From Clostridia bacterium (GTDB lineage Bacteria; Bacillota_A; Clostridia; Christensenellales; Aristaeellaceae), in assembly GCA_900754775.1 (NCBI GenBank), contig CAAEDZ010000032.1, positions 1 through 22,397 on the forward strand: DNA of 22,397 nucleotides. The letters are read 5' to 3'. The notes under the pieces are model-generated. The model saw only the letters and a program-made list of their open reading frames with translations. It was not told the origin of the DNA and did not search any database. Shown here piece after piece: positions 15,911 to 22,397 of the stretch; the first letter of the stretch is position 1; every line of letters starts with the position of its first letter. Made by a program: the position numbers and the translations under genes.

Positions 15911-16885
15911 TCAGGCCGCGTAGTGCGCGTCCAGCAGGTCGATGAGGCCGCCGAGGTTGTCGATGATGTTGAGACCGGCAGTGACGACGTAGCCCGAGGG
16001 CAGGTAGAGCACGTCGCCGCGGCTGACGGCGGGGACGGTGTCCCACAACGCCTGGTTCGTTGCCATGCACTCGGTGCAGAAGGCTTCAGCGTCCTCGATG
16101 GTGGTCGTGCCCTGCGAGGTGAACACGAACAAATCGCTCTCTACGTCGGCGAAGGTCTCGAGGCTGGCAGGGGCGTTGGTGTCGCCCATGGATTCAGCGT
16201 AGATGTTGGTAAAGCCCAGCAGTTGCATCATGGAGCTAACCGTGGACGTCTGCGCCTGCAGGTAGAAATCCGTGCCGCTGACGCAGGTGGCGCCAAAGAA
16301 GGTCTTGCCCGCGTAGCGCTCGTTGGCCTCGGCAATGCGCGCATCCAGCGCCGCAAAGCGGGCGCGGATGTCTTCGGCGGCGGCAAGCGCCGTCTCGTCC
16401 TGGGCAAAGGCCTCGATGTAGGCTTCGGTCTGGTTTTTCACGGTGGTGTACACATCCTGATCGGGTTCTTTGGTGGTCACGGCGAATACGGGGATGCCCA
16501 GTTCCTGCAGGGTCGCGCCGTGGGTAGCCATGGCGCTGTCGGGCAGCAATACGAGGTCCGGCTCCAGCGCCACGATACCCTCGAGGTCAAACGTGCTGCT
16601 CATGACGGCGGGCATCACCAGCGGCTTGATCTCTTCGGGATATTCAAACGTGCTGGTCTCTGCCACGGCGACGAAGTTCACGCCCAATTCGTAGAGCGTG
16701 CGGAAGGGATAAGTGGTCATGCAGGCGACGCGCTCGGGCACGTGGTCGAGGGCGACGTCCTCGTAGCCGAGGGACTTCATGTAGTCCGACTGGCGCAGCA
16801 GGAAGACGGGCTCCTCCTCAGCAAACGAGGGCAGGGCGGCGAGGCAAAGCAAGGCGCACAGCAGCGCGCAAAGCAGTTTTTTCAT
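15911..16885 (-). CDS. FecB/BtuF-like substrate-binding protein, single domain
   Basis: 324-residue extracytoplasmic binding protein. Residues 1-22 are a signal peptide ending PSFA|EEE (signal peptidase I type, no lipobox despite several cysteines in the hydrophobic core). The mature part has VPERVACMTTYP, GIVALEPDLVLLPD, ELGIPVFAV, and a C-terminal VSRGDVLYLPSGYVVTAGLN, all shared with both halves of the tandem-domain protein at 18714-20600, so the three domains are paralogues. The start is ATG at 16885 with AAAGGAAA upstream. It sits between the importer ATPase gene and the nitrogenase-like alpha gene in operon A. Two binding proteins in an operon with one permease and one ATPase suggests either two ligands or two forms of one ligand, such as substrate and product of the reductase. 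Confidence 0.92.
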   Translation of the reverse strand: MKKLLCALLCALLCLAALPSFAEEEPVFLLRQSDYMKSLGYEDVALDHVPERVACMTTYPFRTLYELGVNFVAVAETSTFEYPEEIKPLVMPAVMSSTFDLEGIVALEPDLVLLPDSAMATHGATLQELGIPVFAVTTKEPDQDVYTTVKNQTEAYIEAFAQDETALAAAEDIRARFAALDARIAEANERYAGKTFFGATCVSGTDFYLQAQTSTVSSMMQLLGFTNIYAESMGDTNAPASLETFADVESDLFVFTSQGTTTIEDAEAFCTECMATNQALWDTVPAVSRGDVLYLPSGYVVTAGLNIIDNLGGLIDLLDAHYAA

Positions 16886-16916
16886 GGGTTTGTTTCCTTT
16901 CTCGATCCAATAAGGA

Positions 16917-17696
16917 TCAGCAGATTTCGCGGTAGGCGATGACGGGCTTTTCGCGCCCGGGAAGATGTACGATGTCGCACTCGACGTCGTACACCTCGCG
17001 CATCATCTTTGGGGTGATGACGTCGCAGGGCTTGCCCTCGTCGTACTTTTCGCCGTCCTTGATGACGACAATCCAGTCGCTGACCTCCAGCGCGTGGCTG
17101 AGGTCGTGCAGCACCATCACCACGCCGATGCCGTTTTCGCGGTTGAGGCGCTTGATGAGGCGCATCATCTCCATCTGGTGAGAGATATCCAGATAGGTGG
17201 TCGGTTCGTCCAGAAAGAGGATCTCCGGCTGCTGGGTGAGCACCGTGGCGATCCACACGCGCTGCGATTCGCCGCCCGAGCACTCGTGGATGGACTTTTC
17301 CCGAAGCGGCCAGACGCCGGTGGCATGCATGGCCCAGTCGATGATTTTTTCATCTTCCTCGCTGTGGCGGGCGTACCACTTCTGGTGCGGCACGCGACCG
17401 TAGCCCACCAGCTCGCGCACCTGAAAGTCCGGCGGCGCGCTGTGTATCTGCGGCAGCACGCCGATGTGGCGCGCCAGCTCCTTGGCGGTAAAGTCCTTGA
17501 GGCTGCGGCTGTCGAGGTAGACCGCGCCGCGCTTATAGTCCAGAAGCCGCGTCAGCCCCTTGAGCACGGTGGACTTGCCCGAGCCATTGGGGCCAATGAT
17601 GCTGGTGATCTTGCCCTTTTCCACGCGCAGGTCCATGTTCGCCACGGCGGTGTAGTCGCCGTAGGCGATCTCCAGTTTTTCCGCTCTAATTTCCAC
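16917..17696 (-). CDS. FecE-like iron-chelate ABC transporter ATPase
   Basis: 259-residue ATPase of a type II importer. Walker A GPNGSGKST (35-43), Q-loop Gln83, signature CSGGESQR (139-146), Walker B EILFLDEPTTYLD (158-170) and the H-loop histidine (197) are all present. Length is normal for the family. The start is GTG at 17696, with GAAGGGAAG a few bases upstream; it overlaps the end of the permease gene by 11 bases. It should power the permease at 17686-18705 in uptake of a metal chelate bound by one or both binding proteins of operon A. The signature begins with Cys instead of the usual Leu, which is a mild variation. Confidence 0.95.
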   Translation of the reverse strand: MEIRAEKLEIAYGDYTAVANMDLRVEKGKITSIIGPNGSGKSTVLKGLTRLLDYKRGAVYLDSRSLKDFTAKELARHIGVLPQIHSAPPDFQVRELVGYGRVPHQKWYARHSEEDEKIIDWAMHATGVWPLREKSIHECSGGESQRVWIATVLTQQPEILFLDEPTTYLDISHQMEMMRLIKRLNRENGIGVVMVLHDLSHALEVSDWIVVIKDGEKYDEGKPCDVITPKMMREVYDVECDIVHLPGREKPVIAYREIC

Positions 17697-18705
17697 GAAC
17701 GCTTCCCTTCTTTCGCAACATGTAGAGGAAGAACGGCCCGCCCGTCACCGCCATGACGATGCCCACGGGGATCTCCATGCCGGGGACGATGGTGCGCCCC
17801 ACCGTGTCGGCGACGAGCAGTATATCCGCGCCCAGCAGCACGCTGGTGGGCAGCATGGCCTTGTAGTCCGAGCCGACCAGTATGCGCGATATATGCGGCA
17901 CAACCAGGCCGACGAAGCCGATCATGCCCGCCACGGACACCGTCGCCGCCGCCAGGAAGGCCGATACCGCCGAAAGGCAAACGCGGCTTAAACTGACCTT
18001 GACGCCGAGGCTCTTGGCCATTTCGTCGCCCAATTGCAGCGTGTTGGCGCTCTTGATGCAGGCGAAGGAAAGCACGAGGCCGATCCCGGCGTAGACGGCG
18101 AGCACCTTTACCTGCTGCCACGACCTGCCCGAGAGGCTGCCGTTCATGAAAGCCAGCACGCCTTCGAGGCTGTCGGAATTGAGCAGCTGCAACAGCGAGT
18201 TGTAGGCGCTAAGCACCGAGTTGATGGCCACGCCCGAGAGGATGATGCGCACGGGATCGACGCCGCCCTTCCACGCCAGCATGTAGATGAGTGCGCAGGC
18301 GAGTGCCGCGCCACCAAAGGCGAAGATGGGCACGGAGTTGGTCAGGTGCGGGAAGAGCAGCAAAATGGTGGTCGCCGCCGTGCCCGCGCCGGCGGACACG
18401 CCGATGGTGCCCGGGTCGGCCAGCGGGTTGCGCATCACGGATTGCAGCAGCGCGCCAGAAGCCGACAGCGAGGCGCCGATGAGCAGCGCCAGCAGCAGCC
18501 GCGGCAGCCGCAGGTTGAAGATGATGACCTTGATGGTGCTCTCCTCGCCGCTGAACACGGCGCGCAGGATCTCCCCGAGGGAGTATCCCGCGCTGCCGAC
18601 GGAGACCGCCACCAGCGACAGCGCCGCCATCAGGAGCAGCAGGAACAGCCAGATGCTGCCCACTTTCAGGGCGTTGAAGCCGCGCTTTTGCGATGTCCTG
18701 TTCAT
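17686..18705 (-). CDS. FecCD/BtuC-family iron-chelate ABC transporter permease
   Basis: 339 residues from the chosen start. The family pattern is clear: a first hydrophobic segment VGSIWLFLLLLMAALSLVAV, the motif NLRLPRLLLALLIGASLSAS, QSVMRNPLADPGTIGVSAGA, LGDEMAKSLGV, GMIGFVGLVVPHISRILVGS and a C-terminal GGPFFLYMLRKKGS. ATG at 18705 has GAGG six bases upstream; ATG at 18717 overlaps the preceding stop (ATGA) but has no visible ribosome binding site, so 18705 is preferred, though both are possible. It forms the channel of the operon A importer with the ATPase at 16917-17696. It is a paralogue of the permease at 738-1802. Confidence 0.95.
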   Translation of the reverse strand: MNRTSQKRGFNALKVGSIWLFLLLLMAALSLVAVSVGSAGYSLGEILRAVFSGEESTIKVIIFNLRLPRLLLALLIGASLSASGALLQSVMRNPLADPGTIGVSAGAGTAATTILLLFPHLTNSVPIFAFGGAALACALIYMLAWKGGVDPVRIILSGVAINSVLSAYNSLLQLLNSDSLEGVLAFMNGSLSGRSWQQVKVLAVYAGIGLVLSFACIKSANTLQLGDEMAKSLGVKVSLSRVCLSAVSAFLAAATVSVAGMIGFVGLVVPHISRILVGSDYKAMLPTSVLLGADILLVADTVGRTIVPGMEIPVGIVMAVTGGPFFLYMLRKKGSVRGN

Positions 18706-18713
18706 GGGCCGCC

Positions 18714-20600
18714 TCATTGCGCGAAGTGCGAAAGCACCAGGTCGGCAAGCTCGCCGATGTTGTCCACCACGTTAATGCCCGCGCTGGAGACGAAGCGCAC
18801 CGGCAGGTAGAGCACGTCGCCATTGGCGATGGCGGGAATGCTGTTCCAGTATTCGGGGTTGTTGGCGAAGTCCGCCTCCATCAATTCCCGGTGGCCCTCG
18901 CCCGTCTCGCTCATGCCCACGCAGAGCACGAGGTCGGGATTGTAGGAAAGGGCGGTCTCGTAGTCGAGCTGCACCATGGAAGATGCGTCGTTTTCATAGA
19001 CATTGGTCAGGCCGATCATCTCCGCCATGGAGCCGAGCGTGCCGGCGCTGGTCTGGATGTAGTGGGTGGGCGGCGAGGACTGCAGCACCATCACCGTCTT
19101 GCCTTCCAGCTGCGCGCGCACGTCCCCCAGCCGCGCCTCCAGGTCGTCAAAGCGCTGGAGCATGGCCGCGCCCGCCTCGCTGTCCGCGCCAAAGGCGTTG
19201 ACCAGCGCTTCGGTTTGCATCTTGATGGAATCATAGGGTACGGTGTGTCCGGCGTCGACGTAGTAGACGGGGATGCCCGCGTCGCTCACGACGTTTCCGT
19301 AGGTCTCCTGCGAGGTGTAGCCCATGATGACCAGATCGGGCTCGAGGGCGATGACGGTCTCGACGTCAAAATTGGTGTTGTGGGACAATAGCAGCTGTTC
19401 CGCCGTGGCGGCAAGGTCCTCGGGCCACTCGACGACGCTGCTGGTGGGGATGGCGATCATGGGCACGCCCATCTCGTAGAGCGCCAGTACCGGCGAGGAG
19501 GACAGGCACGCCACGCGCTGCGGCATTGCCTCCAGCGCCACCGGCTCGGTATAGCCGCGCTGCTGCATATTGGCGGGATATTCGATGGTCACGCCCGCGG
19601 GCTCGGCTTCGCTTTCGCCCGCTTCAGCGGCTGTGTCCGCAGGGTAGCGCGCCTCCAGCAGGTCGATGAGCGCGTTCAGGCTGTCGATGACCTGTATGCC
19701 CTTGGAGGTGACGTATTCGCTGGAAAGATAGATGACATCGTCATTGGCGACGGCGCTGAACTGCTCCCAGAGGCCGGGTTCCTGCGCGAAGGTCTCCTCA
19801 TAGACGCCCTGAATGACGTCCGCCGTCGCTGCGGTGGGCGAAATGGCGAAGATGACCTCGGGGTCGAGCGTCAGGCAGGTCTCGATGTCCGTGGGCACGG
19901 TGCGCGAGGCGGGATCGACCACGGTGTCGGCGAGGTTCTCAAACGGCAGCATGGCGAGCATACTCCCCAGATAGCCCTCGGAGGTCTGGAAGTAGGTGCC
20001 GGGCGTGTGGAAGAAGATCATCATCGACTTGACGTCGTGCGTGGCGACATAATCCGCAGCGCGCGCTTCTACGGCTTCAAACTCCGCCTCGACTTCCGCG
20101 GCCAGCTCCTCGGAGCCAAACGAGCGCGCCAGCGTGATGGCTTCCTCGCGCGCCTCGGCATAGGCGATGGACGGGCCTTCGCTGGTGTAGTATACCGGGA
20201 TGCCCGCGTCGGCGAACTGCTGGCCGTAGGTCTCCTTCTGGTAGCTGCCGACGATGAGCAGGTCCGGCTCCATGGCGATGATGGACTCGGAGTCAAGGCT
20301 GGTCATGCTCGTGGAGATGACGGGCAGCTCGTACACCCAGTCGGGATATTCCACCGACGAGGACGGCTCTGTGACCGCCACGGGCTGGATGCCGCAGCGC
20401 ACGAGGATCTGCAGCGCGGCGTTGGACAGGCAGACGATGCGCTCGGGCATCTTGTCGAGCACCAGCGCCTCGCCTTCGCTCTCCTGAAGGTAACTCGGGT
20501 AATACAGCTTCACCTGCTGCGCCTCCTCCGCGACGCCGCTTGCGAACATGGCCGCGCAGAGGATCGCGCTCAAAGCGATGGACAAAACTCTTTTCAGCAT
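18714..20600 (-). CDS. Tandem two-domain FecB/BtuF-like substrate-binding protein
   Basis: 628 residues, twice the family length. Residues 1-24 are a signal peptide (FASGVA|EEA, signal peptidase I type). Two complete binding domains follow, about 28-320 and 338-628, joined by an acidic linker rich in Ala and Glu (321-337). Matching blocks repeat with a period of about 308 residues: MPERIVCLS/MPQRVACLS, AMEPDLLIVG/ALEPDLVIMG, QKETYG...DAGIPVYY/QETYG...DAGIPVYY, and the C-terminal DDVIYLSSEYVTSKG/GDVLYLPVRFVSSAG. The ATG at 20600 overlaps the end of the NifH-like gene by 7 bases and has AGGAG upstream. It should capture substrate outside the membrane for the permease at 17686-18705. Having both lobes duplicated in one chain is unusual for this family, and the reading frame is continuous, so it is not a frameshift artefact. 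Confidence 0.93.
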   Translation of the reverse strand: MLKRVLSIALSAILCAAMFASGVAEEAQQVKLYYPSYLQESEGEALVLDKMPERIVCLSNAALQILVRCGIQPVAVTEPSSSVEYPDWVYELPVISTSMTSLDSESIIAMEPDLLIVGSYQKETYGQQFADAGIPVYYTSEGPSIAYAEAREEAITLARSFGSEELAAEVEAEFEAVEARAADYVATHDVKSMMIFFHTPGTYFQTSEGYLGSMLAMLPFENLADTVVDPASRTVPTDIETCLTLDPEVIFAISPTAATADVIQGVYEETFAQEPGLWEQFSAVANDDVIYLSSEYVTSKGIQVIDSLNALIDLLEARYPADTAAEAGESEAEPAGVTIEYPANMQQRGYTEPVALEAMPQRVACLSSSPVLALYEMGVPMIAIPTSSVVEWPEDLAATAEQLLLSHNTNFDVETVIALEPDLVIMGYTSQETYGNVVSDAGIPVYYVDAGHTVPYDSIKMQTEALVNAFGADSEAGAAMLQRFDDLEARLGDVRAQLEGKTVMVLQSSPPTHYIQTSAGTLGSMAEMIGLTNVYENDASSMVQLDYETALSYNPDLVLCVGMSETGEGHRELMEADFANNPEYWNSIPAIANGDVLYLPVRFVSSAGINVVDNIGELADLVLSHFAQ

Positions 20601-21373
20601 ACCTGTTTTTCTCCTTTCTCATCGTGGGTCAGCTCGAGCACGCGGCTGGCGAGGTCTTCGTAGACCGCGCGCATGGGGGAATCTTCCAGGCATTCAAACA
20701 CCGTGCCGCCGCCGGCCTCGGCGCGCTGGATGTCGCCGCTGCGGGGAACGTAGGCGACGACGTCCGTGCCGATCTCCGCCGCCGCTTTGCGGACGATCTC
20801 CTGTTCGCCCTCGATGTTGCGGGCGTTGAGGATGATGCCGCACAGCCGCGCATAGCCGCGCTTGCCAAAGCCGCGGATGGCCTGGGCGATGTTGCTGGCC
20901 GCGTAGAGCGCCATCATCTCCCCGGAGGAGACGATGAACACCTCGCGGGCATACCCTTCGCGGATGGGCATGGCGAAGCCGCCGCAGACCACGTCGCCCA
21001 GCACGTCGTAGATCACCACGTCCGGCCTGTACACCTCAAAGGCGCGCAGCTCCGCCAGCTTTTCAAACGCGGAGATGATGCCGCGCCCCGCGCAGCCCAC
21101 GCCCGGCGTCGGCCCGCCCGACTCCACGCAGAGCACGCCGCCATATCCCTCGAATACGATGTCCTCCAGCCTGAGCTCATCGCCCTTCTGGCGCAGCTGC
21201 TCCAGCACCGTGGGGATGCGCCTGCCGCCCATCAGTCCCTTGGTGGAATCCGCCTTGGGGTCGCAGCCGACCTGCATCACCCGGTAGCCCTTTTCCGCCA
21301 AGGCGGCCGACAGGTTGGAAGTCGTCGTCGATTTGCCAATGCCGCCTTTTCCATAAATAGCGATCTTTCGCAT
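20594..21373 (-). CDS. Nitrogenase iron protein-like (NifH/BchL/CfbC-like) reductase
   Basis: 259-residue P-loop ATPase that would pass electrons, with ATP hydrolysis, to the component 1-like pair of the same operon. It has Walker A GKGGIGKST (8-16), the CDPKADST segment (37-44), and both cysteines that bridge the dimer 4Fe-4S cluster: Cys94 in GGPTPGVGCAGRG and Cys130 in switch II DVLGDVVCGGFAMPI. All residues needed for the iron-protein cycle are therefore present. It lacks the NifH-specific C-terminal extension and is shorter than a typical NifH (about 270-290 residues). The start is ATG at 21373, with AAGGAG six or seven bases upstream. It is the first gene of operon A, downstream of a promoter and palindromic operator, and overlaps the tandem binding-protein gene. 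Relation to NifH rather than MinD/ParA is certain from the two cysteines. Confidence 0.95.
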   Translation of the reverse strand: MRKIAIYGKGGIGKSTTTSNLSAALAEKGYRVMQVGCDPKADSTKGLMGGRRIPTVLEQLRQKGDELRLEDIVFEGYGGVLCVESGGPTPGVGCAGRGIISAFEKLAELRAFEVYRPDVVIYDVLGDVVCGGFAMPIREGYAREVFIVSSGEMMALYAASNIAQAIRGFGKRGYARLCGIILNARNIEGEQEIVRKAAAEIGTDVVAYVPRSGDIQRAEAGGGTVFECLEDSPMRAVYEDLASRVLELTHDEKGEKQVC

Positions 21374-21452
21374 CGCGTTCTCCTTTCCGGCACGTTCCTT
21401 TACAGTTCCGTGCTTGATGATGGCGAATGATGGTGTTAGAATAGAAACGATA

Positions 21453-21468
21453 GTTAGTCTAAACTAAC
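21453..21468. promoter_or_regulatory. 16-bp palindromic operator, operon A
   Basis: GTTAGTCTAAACTAAC has perfect 6-base arms GTTAGT/ACTAAC. On the minus strand it lies 11 bases after the -10 element of the operon A promoter, over or just past the transcription start, and about 80 bases before the NifH-like start codon. It is the most symmetrical of three related sites in the window. It also lies between two divergent genes and might affect the AraC gene. Confidence 0.75.
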
Positions 21469-21479
21469 GACCGGGAAAG

Positions 21480-21508
21480 AGTATATCACACATCTGCGAT
21501 CTTGTGAC
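21480..21508 (-). promoter_or_regulatory. Sigma-A promoter of operon A
   Basis: GTCACA (21508-21503), a 17-base spacer and TATACT (21485-21480) on the minus strand. The -35 is only a 4 of 6 match, so an activator may be needed; the divergent AraC protein is a candidate. The layout, with the palindrome immediately after the -10, copies that of operon B. Confidence 0.6.
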
Positions 21509-21563
21509 CTCACATCCGGCGAAAAAATCTTAAGGATATTTCGGTTTTTCAGGAGGAACAAAT

Positions 21564-22259
21564 ATGGAACGCTATGCGCAGCCGCCCCTTCAGCGGGATG
21601 AATGGGAACTTTTATACGATCACTCGCAGCTGTGCGAGGCGTTGGTGCAGGAGGGAGCACCGGTGGCAAAAGCGTTCTTTGCCCTGCGCGTGGAGCATCT
21701 CACATCGCGCGAAGGCGGTTCGCTCCCGGATGAGACGGCGATCATACTGCTCACGTCGCTCAACCGCAGCCTGTACGACTACCTGCTGTTTCAGCTGGGC
21801 ATCTCTTTCAGCCGCTGCTGTTATGACAACCGTCTCCATGCCCACGCCGGCGTCGGGCGCAGCGCCGGCGCGCTGCAGGCGGCGGGAGACGCCATACTCG
21901 ACGCCTACGCGGAGGAACTGCGCCAGAACCACGCGCGGCGCACGCACATCGAGCGCGTCTGCGCCTATGTGCAGGGCCATCTCACCGAGGAACTGACGCT
22001 GGAGCGCGTCGCGCGCGAAGCGTATCTCAGCAGGTGCTATATCTGCCAGATCTTCAAGTCGCTGCTGGGCTGCACATTCGGCGAATACGTCAAGCGCGAG
22101 CGCATCCAGCGCGCCCGCGCCCTGCTCGCCTCCACGGATAAGAGCATTGAGGAGATCGCCGCCGCATGCGGGTTTCATTCCGCCACCTATTTTGCCACGG
22201 TGTTCAAAAACGCCATGGGCATGACGCCCTCGGCCTTCCGTCACAGCCTGCGTGGATGA
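21564..22259 (+). CDS. AraC-family transcriptional regulator, divergent to operon A
   Basis: 231-residue regulator. The C-terminal third (about 130-229) is an AraC double helix-turn-helix: LTLERVAREAYLSRCYICQI, then the second helix pair and the family signature ending MGMTPSAFRHSLRG. The N-terminal 125 residues are a helical or mixed domain I do not recognise (it contains CCYDNRLHAH, which could bind a metal or sense redox state, but this is speculation). The start is ATG at 21564 with an excellent GGAGGAAC site upstream. It is the only clear plus-strand gene. Divergent transcription from a shared 190-base spacer suggests it controls operon A, whose -35 is weak. No terminator with a T run is visible after it; an 8-bp inverted repeat (22250-22257 with 22283-22290) spans its end. 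Confidence 0.93.
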   Translation: MERYAQPPLQRDEWELLYDHSQLCEALVQEGAPVAKAFFALRVEHLTSREGGSLPDETAIILLTSLNRSLYDYLLFQLGISFSRCCYDNRLHAHAGVGRSAGALQAAGDAILDAYAEELRQNHARRTHIERVCAYVQGHLTEELTLERVAREAYLSRCYICQIFKSLLGCTFGEYVKRERIQRARALLASTDKSIEEIAAACGFHSATYFATVFKNAMGMTPSAFRHSLRG

Positions 22260-22368
22260 CGGGCGCGCGCAGAAGCGGGCCGATCCACGCGCCCGCCGAA
22301 CCGCGTCGCGGCGCGCATCAGGAACCAACATCGCATCAACGTCGTTCAGCAAAAAAAGCGGTCACGGA

Positions 22369-22397
22369 CTTCCCGAAGTGCAAGTTCTGTCGGGAAG
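22369..22397. terminator. Inverted repeat at the right window edge, possible terminator
   Basis: CTTCCCGA (22369-22376) and TCGGGAAG (22390-22397) form a perfect 8-bp stem with a 13-base loop. The window ends at its last base, so a following T tract cannot be seen; a run of A (22351-22357) lies to its left. The rest of 22260-22397 shows no gene. Confidence 0.4.

Noticed and set aside
16904..16918. Hairpin GATCC-AATAA-GGATC at the end of the operon A ATPase gene
   Set aside because: The stem is only 5 bp, it overlaps the stop codon and has no T tract; probably chance.
13374..21373. True nitrogen-fixing nitrogenase
   Set aside because: No Cys or His ligands for FeMo-co in the D-like protein, missing P-cluster cysteines in the K-like protein, short subunits, and no nifB, nifE, nifN or nifV in the window.
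21503..21514. CRP/FNR- or Rex-like site TGTGACCTCACA
   Set aside because: The half-sites fit but the spacer is 2 bases instead of 6, so it does not match those regulators; kept only as a small palindrome of unknown use.
1..22397. CRISPR arrays, tRNA or rRNA genes, insertion sequences, attachment sites
   Set aside because: No regularly spaced repeats, no tRNA or rRNA signatures and no transposase or integrase frames were seen.

Overview
The window looks like chromosomal DNA of a GC-rich anaerobic member of the Bacillota (Firmicutes), most likely a Clostridia-type organism. The reasons are strong AGGAGG-type ribosome binding sites before nearly every gene, textbook sigma-A promoters, a Btr-type AraC/binding-protein fusion regulator, and paired half-size ABC transporters as in Gram-positive metallophore loci. 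The three binding proteins have signal peptidase I leaders without a lipobox, so a diderm relative (for example Negativicutes-like) cannot be excluded. This is inference; there is no rRNA or marker gene here.

Nearly everything is on the minus strand and concerns uptake of a metal chelate (siderophore, heme or corrinoid). Read in the direction of transcription, from right to left: (1) A divergent AraC regulator (21564-22259, plus strand) faces the first operon. (2) Operon A (21373 to 12805) encodes a NifH/BchL-like iron protein, a tandem-domain FecB-like binding protein, a FecCD permease, a FecE-like ATPase, a second FecB-like binding protein, a nitrogenase component 1 alpha-like and beta-like pair, and a flavodoxin. 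It ends at a strong terminator. (3) A TetR regulator (12570-11944) has its own consensus promoter and terminator. (4) A two-gene ABC transporter with fused membrane and ATPase domains follows (11864-8392). (5) Next is a cytoplasmic AraC regulator fused to a FecB-like sensing domain (8250-6487). (6) Operon B (6361 to beyond base 1) encodes a binding protein, a second pair of fused ABC half-transporters, a FecCD permease and a FecE-like ATPase that runs off the left edge.

The same 16-bp palindrome (GTTAG-N6-CTAAC) lies just downstream of the -10 element of operons A and B, and a degraded copy lies before the middle ABC pair. This suggests one metal-responsive repressor controls all three units. 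The AraC/binding-protein fusion probably senses the imported chelate and activates operon B through a 14-bp direct repeat, spaced 22 bp, that overlaps its -35 element.

The most interesting element is operon A. It holds a complete nitrogenase-like two-component reductase (H, D-like, K-like) plus a flavodoxin, interleaved with a metal-chelate importer. No cofactor-assembly genes (nifB, nifEN) are present in the window. The D-like protein keeps the three cluster cysteines but lacks FeMo-co ligands, and the K-like protein has lost the matching cysteines. This points to an uncharacterised group IV nitrogenase-like enzyme, perhaps one that reduces an imported tetrapyrrole or metal chelate.
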